From assembly GCA_020633195.1 (NCBI GenBank), contig JACKEC010000023.1, positions 1-64,000 of the forward strand: 64,000 nucleotides of DNA, written 5' to 3'. The position numbers and the translations under genes were made by a program. Numbering within the stretch: the stretch's first letter is position 1; every line of letters starts with the position of its first letter. The notes beneath the pieces are model-generated. The model searched no databases. It was not told where the DNA came from and worked only from the letters and a program-made list of their open reading frames with translations. The stretch comes from Sandaracinaceae bacterium (GTDB taxonomy: Bacteria > Myxococcota_A > Polyangia > Polyangiales > Sandaracinaceae). This document shows positions 48,894-56,606 of the stretch, one piece after another.

Positions 48894-49895
48894 ATGACCA
48901 GGGCTCGGACGCTCTTCGCTCCGCTCGCGCTCGCGCTGCTGATGCTCGCCTGGACCGCGCCGTCGGTCGCGCAGCGGGCTTCGACCCGCGTCGGCAGCGG
49001 TCGCGCGCGGCGCATCGTGATGGAGCCCGGTCAGGCCTACGTGCTGCAGGAGGATGGGGTCCTCGTCGCGTGGACCAGCGACGCCGAACGGGTGCCGTCG
49101 TACCGCTTCTCGGGCGGGCCGGTGCCGGGGGCGACGGGGCTCGTGGACTTCTGCGGCACCTTCGGCGTGCAGGCCGACGGCGCGGTCGGCGAGATGTTCT
49201 CCAACGGGAGCTATCGCCCGGGGACGCAGGCCGTGGGCGCGCGGAGCTGCGGGTATCGGTTGCTGGAGCACACGCTCTGCTTTCTCGACGGACAGGGAGC
49301 GGTGCGCTGTCGCTACGACCGCGACGGCGAGCCCGTGGTGGTCCCCGGGATACGCGGCGCGACGAGGGTCGACGTGGGGGACGGCGTCTGCGCGCTGGTG
49401 GGTGACCACGTCACGTGCTGGACGTCGACCAGCGCGCCGCGCGTGCTCGTGTCCGACGTGACGACCTTCTCCCGGTACGCCGGGAGCGGCTGCGGGATCC
49501 AGCCCGACGGCGAGCTCGTGTGCTGGGCGTCGCGAAACCAGCGTCGCCCCTTCGACCTGAGCTTCGCCGAGAGCCAGGCGCGGTGCCGCGCCGCGACGAC
49601 GGACGAGGAGCGCGACTACGAGTGCGTGCAGCGCGACACCGACGCGCAGCCCCCGAGCCCCGTCGGGATCCACGACGCCGTCGACGTCACCATCGCCAGC
49701 CACACCGGCGTCGTGATCCGGCGGGACGGCCGCGTGCTCGCCTGGGGCCAGCATCCGGGCTTCTGGAACCACGACGACGCGGTCGCCGAGGTCCCGTGGC
49801 TGCGCGGCGCTCGCCACGTCGAGATCGGCCGAAGCGCCGTCTGCGCGATCCTCGCCGACGGCCACGCGGCGTGCTGGTCGCGGACCCGGCCCTGA
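48894..49895 (+). CDS. Exported RCC1-like propeller protein
   Basis: 333 aa. Seen: signal peptide LALALLMLAWTAPSVAQ, then RCC1-type blade fragments of the pattern -G-YVLQEDGVLVAWTSD, TFGVQADGAVGEM, VCALVGDHVTCW, GCGIQPDGELVCWAS, GVVIRRDGRVLAWGQ, VCAILADGHAACWS, spaced about 50 residues apart. About six blades suggest a closed propeller. Known: bacterial RCC1-like repeats are extracellular binding domains, unrelated to chromosome condensation. ATG 48894 directly follows the Sel1 gene. Confidence 0.85.
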   Translation: MTRARTLFAPLALALLMLAWTAPSVAQRASTRVGSGRARRIVMEPGQAYVLQEDGVLVAWTSDAERVPSYRFSGGPVPGATGLVDFCGTFGVQADGAVGEMFSNGSYRPGTQAVGARSCGYRLLEHTLCFLDGQGAVRCRYDRDGEPVVVPGIRGATRVDVGDGVCALVGDHVTCWTSTSAPRVLVSDVTTFSRYAGSGCGIQPDGELVCWASRNQRRPFDLSFAESQARCRAATTDEERDYECVQRDTDAQPPSPVGIHDAVDVTIASHTGVVIRRDGRVLAWGQHPGFWNHDDAVAEVPWLRGARHVEIGRSAVCAILADGHAACWSRTRP

Positions 49896-49911
49896 CCCCG
49901 CGCCTCGCCTC

Positions 49912-51735
49912 TCAGCGCGCCGGCTCGACCAGCGTGAAGCGGGTGCTGATCCGCGCGCCCGGTCGAAGCGCGGTGGCGAGGTGGGCGGCGTTGGCCAGCG
50001 TCTGGTCGTAGTCGCTCTGCATCCCGAGCGAGATCTGGACGCGGCCGCCGTCGATGCGGGACTGCACGACCGGCGCGGAGACGACCTCGCCGTCGATCAG
50101 GATCGCGAGGACGCGGTGCACGTGGGAGCCCGTGGCGTCGCCGAAGTGCGCGGCCGCCTCGGGGGTGAGCTCGATCGAGACGAACGGCATGCCCATCTGG
50201 GGATCCGACTGCACGCGCGCGTCGGCGACGTCGGCGCCGGTGAGGATGACCTCAGCCTCCAGGCAATGAAGCGTGCACTCGACACCCGTGTCGGAGTCGT
50301 GCGAGCGCTCGAGCGCCGGCTCGCAGTCGCCGGGCGGCTCCATCAGATAGGCCTCGAGCGCCTCGCAGTCGCCGCGCCACCCGCGGACGCGACCGCTGCC
50401 GTAGTCGTTCGAAGGCACCGGGCCGAGCCCGAAGGTCCCGGCCAGCGGGTCGACGTCGAGCTCCTCCGTGAAGCTCATCTCGAGGATCCGCGGCTGGAGC
50501 GCGTCGAGGACCGTCGCTACGTCGTCGGAGCCCTCGATGTGGAGCGCGATGCGGCGCTCGTCGCGAGACTCGATCGTCGCGCGCGCGCCGAGCGACGAGA
50601 GCCGCTCCACCATCGCGTCGGCGTCTCCAGCCACGAACTGGTCTTCGGCTTCGAGCACGATCCGATAGCTCGCGTCCCCGGCGAGGGGGCCCGGGTCGAG
50701 CGCGGCCTCGATGCCCCCCGCGGCCGAGAACGCGAGGAAGGCCGCCGTCAGGCTCGCCAGCGCGGCGAGCGCTCCCACCGCGGGCGCGCCCCAGGCGCGG
50801 ACCGCCTGCGGATCCGTGGGGCGGCGGAGCCACCACGCGGCGAAGCCGACGCCGACCGCGAAGGTGAGGGCGGCGCCGACGCCGACGACGGGGCCGAGGG
50901 GCTGACCCGCCGCGCTGGCCGCGACGCCGACGCCGCCCGCGATCGCCGCGAAGGGCATCCCGACGACCGCGGGGATCGCGAGCGCGTCCCACGCGGACCC
51001 GAGCGTCACGGGGCCGAACAGCTTCACGGGCCACGCGGCGGGCCGGACGACGAGCGCGATCGCGACCGCGAGGAGGGCGAACGGCAACGCGAGCTGCGAG
51101 AGCGCGACCAGCCCCGACTCCCCCGTCGCGAGCGCGACGCCCATCCGGTAGGCCACGCCGATGGCCCCCTGCACGCCGACGAGGAGCGCGAGGAACAGGG
51201 CCCCGTGCGCGCGACGGCTCCTGTCGATGCGCGAGAACACCCACCACAGCAACGCGCCGCCCGCCGTGATGCTCAGCGTCGCGACGATGCGGTATCCCCA
51301 GCCCGGCTCCGGCACGATGTCCATCCACGCGGTGCCGTTCGCGGCCTCCGCCCACACCGCGATCGCGAAGCCCTGCACGAAGGCGAGCACGAGGTAGAGG
51401 CCGAAGCCGAGGCGGCGGACGGTGGGGCGGTCGAGCGCGCCCGCGACCAGCAGCACGAGCTGCACGAGCACGAGCGAGCTCGCCGTGCTCCCGATCACCG
51501 CGAGCGCGGGCGTCATCACGTCGAGCTGCCCGAGGAGGCTGCCCTGCGCGGCGAACGCGGCGAGCGCCTCGTGATCGATCCCCGGCAGCGGCAGGAGCTG
51601 GCCGCCGAAGAACACGACGGCGGCCACGATCAGCCACGGCGTCAGCGTGCGCGGCGCGGGGCGCGCGCGTCTCTCGGTTTCCCCCAACCCGACCTCGACC
51701 TTCCGCTCCAGCCGTATCACCCCTGGGTGTTCCAT
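49912..51735 (-). CDS. SecY-like membrane domain fused to SecD-like head domain
   Basis: 607 aa. Seen: N-terminal ~330 residues with eight or nine membrane segments. The first resembles SecY transmembrane 1 and its loop (LLPLPGIDHEALAAF, compare PLPGID--ALA in SecY), followed by ASSLVLVQLVLL, RLGFGLYLVLAFVQG and AWPVKLFGPV at SecY-like spacing. The C-terminal ~240 residues end in a SecD P1-head signature: FVSIELTPEAAAHFGDAT, RVLAILIDGEVVSAPVV, RIDGGRVQISLG. Known: SecY is the channel and SecD a separate 6-TM helper. Here the SecD part lacks its TM bundle. Whether it is a channel cannot be judged. Start codon ATG 51735 lies in the loop of a hairpin. Confidence 0.8.
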   Translation of the reverse strand: MEHPGVIRLERKVEVGLGETERRARPAPRTLTPWLIVAAVVFFGGQLLPLPGIDHEALAAFAAQGSLLGQLDVMTPALAVIGSTASSLVLVQLVLLVAGALDRPTVRRLGFGLYLVLAFVQGFAIAVWAEAANGTAWMDIVPEPGWGYRIVATLSITAGGALLWWVFSRIDRSRRAHGALFLALLVGVQGAIGVAYRMGVALATGESGLVALSQLALPFALLAVAIALVVRPAAWPVKLFGPVTLGSAWDALAIPAVVGMPFAAIAGGVGVAASAAGQPLGPVVGVGAALTFAVGVGFAAWWLRRPTDPQAVRAWGAPAVGALAALASLTAAFLAFSAAGGIEAALDPGPLAGDASYRIVLEAEDQFVAGDADAMVERLSSLGARATIESRDERRIALHIEGSDDVATVLDALQPRILEMSFTEELDVDPLAGTFGLGPVPSNDYGSGRVRGWRGDCEALEAYLMEPPGDCEPALERSHDSDTGVECTLHCLEAEVILTGADVADARVQSDPQMGMPFVSIELTPEAAAHFGDATGSHVHRVLAILIDGEVVSAPVVQSRIDGGRVQISLGMQSDYDQTLANAAHLATALRPGARISTRFTLVEPAR

Positions 51736-51745
51736 CCAACCCAGG
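51722..51745 (-). promoter_or_regulatory. Hairpin with start codon in its loop
   Basis: 7-bp CCTGGGT/ACCCAGG stem (51722-51728 with 51739-51745) enclosing a 10-nt loop containing ATG 51735 of the SecY/SecD-like gene. In the mRNA it would hold the start codon in an exposed loop; possible translational control. Confidence 0.35.
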
Positions 51746-51757
51746 ACTGGGCGCGGA

Positions 51758-51783
51758 GGCTCGCGCAGGGAGCCCGAACACGG
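51758..51783 (+). repeat. Short hairpin repeat, copy B
   Basis: GGCTCGCGCAGGGAGCCC then GAACACGG; differs from 18052-18078 by one substitution and a small indel. It lies between two divergent genes here, so it is not simply a terminator. Confidence 0.35.
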
Positions 51784-51785
51784 GA

Positions 51786-51791
51786 TACGAT
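51786..51791 (+). promoter_or_regulatory. -10-like TACGAT, 9 nt before ATG 51801
   Basis: TANNNT hexamer; supports ATG 51801 over the in-frame GTG at 51792. Confidence 0.35.
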
Positions 51792-51800
51792 GTGGCTCGC

Positions 51801-52322
51801 ATGCGAAACGCCCTGCTGGTCCTCGCGCTCCTCGGTGGCTCGGCGTCCGCGGCGCGCGCGGACGTGGTCGACTCGGACGCGCCCCCGCTCCAATGCGACG
51901 AGCTGCCGTGCCCCGCGGGCAGCCGCCCCGCGTCGCTCGGCCACAGCAGCTGCCCGTCGGTGTGCAGCCCGAGCTCGACGTGCACCGGCGACGCGGACTG
52001 CGCCGACTACGGAGCCGGCGCTCGCTGCGAGCCGACCCGCTTCTGCATCGGCATCGAGTACTCGGGGCCCGGCGCGAGCGAGGCCGTGTACGACGCGTGC
52101 GAATCGAGCGGGCCGTGCGGGTCCGGCGCGACGGAGGAGCCCGAGGCGCCGAGGTGCGTGGAGGCCTCGCGCTGCGTGGCCCCCGCGGGCCCCGCGACCC
52201 CTGCGCGCGCGGAGTCCAGCCGCGGCGGCTGCGCCGGCTGCGCCGCGAGCGGCCGCGACCCCGCCGGACTCGGCTGGCTCGTCGCGCTCGTCGCGTTAGT
52301 CGCCGCGCGGCGTCGCCGCTGA
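51801..52322 (+). CDS. Secreted Cys-rich protein with MYXO-CTERM-type tail
   Basis: 173 aa. Seen: signal peptide LLVLALLGGSASAARA; a domain with about 14 Cys (LQCDELPCPAG, SCPSVCSPSSTCTGDADC, RCEPTRFCIG, DACESSGPCG), the CTGDADC spacing recalling small Cys-knot repeats; a Pro/Ala linker; then GGCAGCA, a hydrophobic stretch and RRRR. The tail is the MYXO-CTERM sorting form. No further family. Ends 2 bp from the convergent 52325 gene. Its CTERM architecture matches three other proteins in the window (13823, 23877, 61464). Confidence 0.82.
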   Translation: MRNALLVLALLGGSASAARADVVDSDAPPLQCDELPCPAGSRPASLGHSSCPSVCSPSSTCTGDADCADYGAGARCEPTRFCIGIEYSGPGASEAVYDACESSGPCGSGATEEPEAPRCVEASRCVAPAGPATPARAESSRGGCAGCAASGRDPAGLGWLVALVALVAARRRR

Positions 52323-52324
52323 GC

Positions 52325-52594
52325 TCAGAAAGAGGGCGTGACGAGGAGCTCCTCGCCCGCGGTCATCGTCGCGTTCTCCCCGGTCTGCCAGGTCGCGTCG
52401 TCGACGAGCACCTCGAGCTCGATCGCGCCGGTCAGCTCCGTCGCGACGAGGCGCCATCGACCGGGTGCGAGCGCGTGCATCGGCCAGCCCGCGGTCCACG
52501 ACAGCGGCGCGACGCTGCCGCGCACCCAGAGGGTCCGACCCGCCCCGGGGTCGTGGTCCGCGAGGAGCGCGATCGCGAAGCGGGTCAGCGCCAC
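52325..52594 (-). CDS. Small beta-sandwich protein coupled to the PLD-CBM20 gene
   Basis: 89 aa. Starts at GTG 52594 inside the last codons of the upstream PLD gene (10-bp overlap) and so is probably made by translational coupling. Seen: a beta-rich sequence with TLWVRGSVAPLSWTAGW and WQTGENATMT, resembling a starch-binding or CBM48-type sandwich, like the CBM20 at the end of the upstream protein. No signal peptide, unlike its partner, so if made as a separate chain it would stay cytoplasmic. A frameshift that once joined the two is an alternative: the pair could be a split tandem CBM. Confidence 0.6.
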   Translation of the reverse strand: MALTRFAIALLADHDPGAGRTLWVRGSVAPLSWTAGWPMHALAPGRWRLVATELTGAIELEVLVDDATWQTGENATMTAGEELLVTPSF

Positions 52595-54285
52595 GGGCCG
52601 TCGAGGACGAGCGCGTCGGTCACCGCGAGCGGCGCCGGCTGCACGAACGTCACGCGGTTCCGGCCGTTCTCCCAGCGCACCGAGCCCGCGTCGCCATAGC
52701 TCGCGGTGAGCTTCCACTCGAACGCGATCCCGAGCGGCAGCGCGACCGGCGCGCTCTCCCACCGCGGGTAGTGATCCCCGTCGGTCGCGAGGGGCAGCCC
52801 GAGGCCGTCCCAGTCGCCGAGCGCGGGCTGGTCGCCGCGCGCGTAGACCGACTCGCCGAAGCTCGTCTCCGCCGTGGTCGTGAACACGACCTCCTGCCGC
52901 GGCCACGCGGGCAGGCCGCGCAGCGCCGTGGCGACCTCGTCGAAGCTCGGCTCGCCGTCGCCCGCGCTCTGCTCCGCGTAGCGCTCCAGCACCCGCAGCC
53001 ACTGCGCGAGGTAGCGGCGCCCCGTGCGCCCGCCGTCGAGGGCCTCGGTGTCGATGAAGAGCTGGCTCTCGTAGTTGCGCGCCACGCGCGTCGAGGACCC
53101 GAGCCCCGCGAAGGTCCAGTTCGCCGCGTCGGTCACCACGCGGATCGACGAGAGCCCGAAGATCCCCACCTTGTGGTGCATCGCCGTGAACTCGGTCCGG
53201 CGGTTCGTCGCCTCGAACACGTGCACGCCGGCAGCGCGGAGCCGGTCCTCGGTGCCGTCGTTCGCGTAGATGGGCTCGTCGTTGGCGTCGACGCCGTCGG
53301 ACTGCTTGCGGTCCGTGATCACGTAGACGGGGACGCCCGCGCGGGCGCGCTCGCCGAGGGCGTCGACGAGCGAGCCGCTCGCGCCCTCGCCGGTGATGTC
53401 CCGGAGCGAGAAGACCATCAGGAGGATCAGCTCGTCCTCCTCGGCGATCCACGACAGCAGGCGGCCGCCGGCGCGCGGGCCGCTCGCGGCGGGGGTGAAC
53501 AGGACGTTGACGGCGGCGGCGTCGTCCCACGTGTTCGCGATGCGCTCGCCGCGGAGCACGGACTCGTAGGCCGCCGTGTAGCGCGCGACGAGGGTCGGGT
53601 CCGTGATGCGGTGGAACGTCTCCTCGTTGAGGACCGCGTTGTCGCCGGGGTTGAAGCTGCCGCTGAGGACCACCGACCCCGCCGGGGTCTCGAAGATCCG
53701 GGTCTTGAGGTGCATCAGGCCGCTGCTGACGATGCCGATCAGGTCGGCGGTGCGGCGGGTCGCGTCGTCGAGCGCGCGGTGATCGGTGACGAGCTCGAAG
53801 CCCCGCGCGACGAGCTGCTCGTCGGCCACGTTGTAGTCCCGGGCCGGGTCGAGCTGGTCGGCGTCGATCAGCACCTGCACGTCGACGCCGTCGTCCTGCG
53901 CGTCGGCGAGCGCGCCGACGAGGTCGGGGTTGCGCAGGTTGTAGACCGCGTAGCGGATCCGGTAGGGGTTGTCGCCCTCGGCGTACGCGGCCGGGTCGGC
54001 GAGGCGCGCGTCCCGGACGCGCTGGATCTCGGACAGCTCGAGGGTGACGACCGGGTCGTCGGGGGCGAACAGCGCCTGGAACGGCTCGTCCCGCCACGGC
54101 CCCTCGGGGAGCGGTCCGTAGGCCTCGAACGAGGCGCCGTCGAGCTTCCCGTCCGGCGTCAGCGGGAGCGGCGGTCCGTCGTCGGGCACCTCCGGGGTGC
54201 CGAGGTCTGCCGCGCACGAGGTGGCTACCAGAGCCGCCACCACGGGCCACCAAAGATGGGCAATTGAAGCGGGTCGCGGGGCCAC
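52585..54285 (-). CDS. Lipoprotein with PLD-like domains and C-terminal CBM20
   Basis: 566 aa. Seen: lipobox LVATSC (Cys ~24), two phospholipase D-type halves with LMHLKTRIFET (about 190) and AMHHKVGIFG (about 367), each followed by a strand with G-x-N/S residues, so both HxK motifs are present though the Asp of HKD is displaced (FNPGDN, ANWTFAG). A C-terminal CBM20 starch-binding domain (about 465-560, SVYARGDQPALGDWD, FEWKL, RWENGRNRVTF). Known: PLD enzymes cut phosphodiesters; CBM20 binds alpha-glucans. The combination on one lipoprotein is unusual. GTG 54285 is preceded by GAGAGGG. Divergent from the kinase-like gene. Confidence 0.87.
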   Translation of the reverse strand: MAPRPASIAHLWWPVVAALVATSCAADLGTPEVPDDGPPLPLTPDGKLDGASFEAYGPLPEGPWRDEPFQALFAPDDPVVTLELSEIQRVRDARLADPAAYAEGDNPYRIRYAVYNLRNPDLVGALADAQDDGVDVQVLIDADQLDPARDYNVADEQLVARGFELVTDHRALDDATRRTADLIGIVSSGLMHLKTRIFETPAGSVVLSGSFNPGDNAVLNEETFHRITDPTLVARYTAAYESVLRGERIANTWDDAAAVNVLFTPAASGPRAGGRLLSWIAEEDELILLMVFSLRDITGEGASGSLVDALGERARAGVPVYVITDRKQSDGVDANDEPIYANDGTEDRLRAAGVHVFEATNRRTEFTAMHHKVGIFGLSSIRVVTDAANWTFAGLGSSTRVARNYESQLFIDTEALDGGRTGRRYLAQWLRVLERYAEQSAGDGEPSFDEVATALRGLPAWPRQEVVFTTTAETSFGESVYARGDQPALGDWDGLGLPLATDGDHYPRWESAPVALPLGIAFEWKLTASYGDAGSVRWENGRNRVTFVQPAPLAVTDALVLDGPWR

Positions 54286-54392
54286 GCCCTCTCTTCAGCA
54301 ACGCGCGTGCCGACGCCGGGGCGACCGCCCGATGTCAGAACTCTGAGCGCTCGTGTCAGGATCGCCGGACGCCGATCACGCAACCTCGGCCG

Positions 54393-55334
54393 ATGCGGAT
54401 GGTGGTGATGGAGACCGAGACGACGACCGCGCCTCTGGACCGGGGCGCCCTTCAGGCCTTCGAGCGGGCCCTCGATCCGGCGCGGCCCGACGACCTGCCC
54501 GAGGGCGCGTCCCTGGTCGGGTTCGGTGAGATCTCGATGGTCTTTCGGCTCGAGGCGTGCCCCGGCCGGGTCGTGAAGCGCGTCGCGGGGCTGCGCGGCG
54601 ACGAGGCGCTGGCCTACCGGCAGGTGGTCGAGGCCTACGTCGCGCGCCTCGACGCGTGCGGCGTCCGGGTGGCCCCAGTCGAGGTCGTCGAGGTGGAGCG
54701 CTCGGCCGGGCGGCGCATCACCTACCTGGTGCAGGCGGCGCTCGACCCCGAGCGGCTGGCGCATCGGGTCGCCGCCGACGCGAGCGACGCGCAGCTCGAC
54801 ACCCTCATCACGACGATCCTCGACCACGCCGACGAGGTGCTGCGCCGCGGCGCGGGCTTCGACGCGCAGCTGTCGAACTGGGCCCTCGCGCGCCCCGGCG
54901 CCTTCGACGAGCTCACCTACCTCGACCTCAGCACGCCGATGCTGCGCGAGCGGGGCCGCGAGGCGCTCGACCTCGGGTTCATGCTGCGGTCGCTGCCGCT
55001 CCCGATTCACCTCGCGATGCGCGCGGCGGGCGCGCGCTCGATGATGGACCGCTACTACGCGCGGCGGACGGTGGCGCTCGACGTCGTGTCGAACCTCATC
55101 AAGGAGGGCATGGCGGACCGGCTCGGCTTCGCGATCGAGGTCGTCAACCGGTGGTTGCGCCGCTTCGACGAGCGGCCGCTGACCGTGGCCGAGGTCCGCG
55201 CGGACTACAGGAGCGACGCGCGGCTGTGGGCGTTCCTCCACGCGGTGCGGCGCCCCGACCGGTGGGTGCGGACGCGCCTCCTCGGGCAGAGCTACGACTG
55301 GGGCATCGCGCCCCGCATCGATCGGAGGGCGTGA
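54393..55334 (+). CDS. Protein-kinase-fold-like protein (DUF6206-like)
   Basis: 313 aa. Seen: LVGFGEISMVFRLE and VVKRVAG near the N terminus, like a kinase Gly loop and Lys; then SNWAL and LTYLDLSTPMLR around the middle where a DFG would be. No HRD, so it is not a typical protein kinase; DUF6206 proteins share the GFGEIS motif. Function unknown. Start among ATGs at 54393, 54399 and 54408; the first is used. The stop codon TGA overlaps the next start as TGATG, so it is cotranslated with the class III aminotransferase, which suggests the two act on one small molecule. Confidence 0.72.
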   Translation: MRMVVMETETTTAPLDRGALQAFERALDPARPDDLPEGASLVGFGEISMVFRLEACPGRVVKRVAGLRGDEALAYRQVVEAYVARLDACGVRVAPVEVVEVERSAGRRITYLVQAALDPERLAHRVAADASDAQLDTLITTILDHADEVLRRGAGFDAQLSNWALARPGAFDELTYLDLSTPMLRERGREALDLGFMLRSLPLPIHLAMRAAGARSMMDRYYARRTVALDVVSNLIKEGMADRLGFAIEVVNRWLRRFDERPLTVAEVRADYRSDARLWAFLHAVRRPDRWVRTRLLGQSYDWGIAPRIDRRA

Positions 55335-56587
55335 TGACGAGCGAAGCGAAGGCCGAGGTGCTCGAGCGCACCTCCCGGTACCTCTCCCCCGCGAAGGTGG
55401 CGCTCTTCCACGCGATGGGCATCGACATCGTGATCGGCAGGCGCGAGGGCTACCGCATCTGGGACATCGACGGCCGCGAGCTGCTCGACCTGCACCTGAA
55501 CGGCGGCACCTACAACCTCGGCCACGGGCACCCGGAGGTCGTCGACGCGCTGCGCGCCGGCCTCGACGAGGGCCTCGACATCGGCAACCACCACTTCGCG
55601 TCCGGCCCGCGCGCCGAGCTCGCGTCGATGCTCTCGGGGCTCGCGCCCTTCGAGGACGCCCGCGTCGTGTTCTCGAGCGGGGGCGGCGAGGCGGTGGACG
55701 TCGCGATCAAGAGCGCCCGCCGGGCCACGGGGCGCCGCCGCGTCGTGAGCGTGACCGGCGCCTACCACGGCCACACCGGCCTCGCGCTCGCGACCGGGCA
55801 CGAGCGCTTCAGCAAGCCGTTCTTGAGCGAGGGCGATCCCGCGGACTATTCGCGCGTGCCGTTCGACTCGCTGCCCGCGATCGAGGCCGAGCTCGCGCGC
55901 GGCGACGTGGCCGCGGTGATCCTCGAGACGATCCCGGCGACGGCCGGCTTCGTGATGCCCTCCGAGGGCTACCTCGCCGGCGTGCGCGCGCTGTGCGACG
56001 AGGCCGACGCGCTCTACGTCGCCGACGAGGTCCAGACGGGGCTGGGCCGCACGGGCCGGCTCTGGGGCGTCGAGAGCTTCGGGGTCGTGCCCGACGTCGT
56101 GGTCACGGCCAAGGGCCTCAGCGGCGGCGTGTACCCGATCGCCGCGACCCTGCTCGGCCCGCGCGCGGGGGCGTGGCTCCGGACCGACAGCCACGGCCAC
56201 GTCTCGACCTTCGGCGGCGCCGAGCTCGGTTGCCGGGTCGCGATGAAGGTGCTCGAGATCACGACGCGCGAGTCCACCCGCGAGAACGTCGAGCGCACCG
56301 CCCTCGCGCTCGAGCGCGGGCTCGGCGCGATGGCCGAGCGCTACCCGCTGCTGCGCGAGGTGCGCCAGCGCGGGCTGGTCGTCGGCCTCCGCTTCAGCCG
56401 CGACGACGGCGGCATCCACGTGATGCGCGCGCTGCACCAGCTCGGCGCGTGGGCCATCGTCGCCGGCTTCGACTACGGCGCCCTGCAGGTCAAGCCGGGC
56501 CTGCTCTGGGACGAGGCGACCACGCGCGAGGCCCTCGAGCTCCTCGAGCGCGCCATCGCCGACGTCCAGCGCACGCTGGGGAGCTAG
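55334..56587 (+). CDS. Class III aminotransferase
   Basis: 417 aa PLP enzyme. Seen: NGGTYNLGHGHPEVV, FSSGGGEAVDVAIKSAR, GAYHGHTG, VILETIP, LYVADEVQTGLGRTG and the PLP lysine in VTAKGLSGGVYP (about 260), then STFGGAELGC. All class III landmarks are intact. Known: the class covers ornithine, acetylornithine, 4-aminobutyrate, beta-alanine and other omega-aminotransferases; substrate cannot be decided. Start ATG overlaps the stop of the upstream kinase-like gene by one base (TGATG). No other metabolic genes adjoin; convergent with the MopE-like lipoprotein. Confidence 0.92.
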   Translation: MTSEAKAEVLERTSRYLSPAKVALFHAMGIDIVIGRREGYRIWDIDGRELLDLHLNGGTYNLGHGHPEVVDALRAGLDEGLDIGNHHFASGPRAELASMLSGLAPFEDARVVFSSGGGEAVDVAIKSARRATGRRRVVSVTGAYHGHTGLALATGHERFSKPFLSEGDPADYSRVPFDSLPAIEAELARGDVAAVILETIPATAGFVMPSEGYLAGVRALCDEADALYVADEVQTGLGRTGRLWGVESFGVVPDVVVTAKGLSGGVYPIAATLLGPRAGAWLRTDSHGHVSTFGGAELGCRVAMKVLEITTRESTRENVERTALALERGLGAMAERYPLLREVRQRGLVVGLRFSRDDGGIHVMRALHQLGAWAIVAGFDYGALQVKPGLLWDEATTREALELLERAIADVQRTLGS

Positions 56588-56606
56588 ACGCCGACGAGCC
56601 CCTGGT

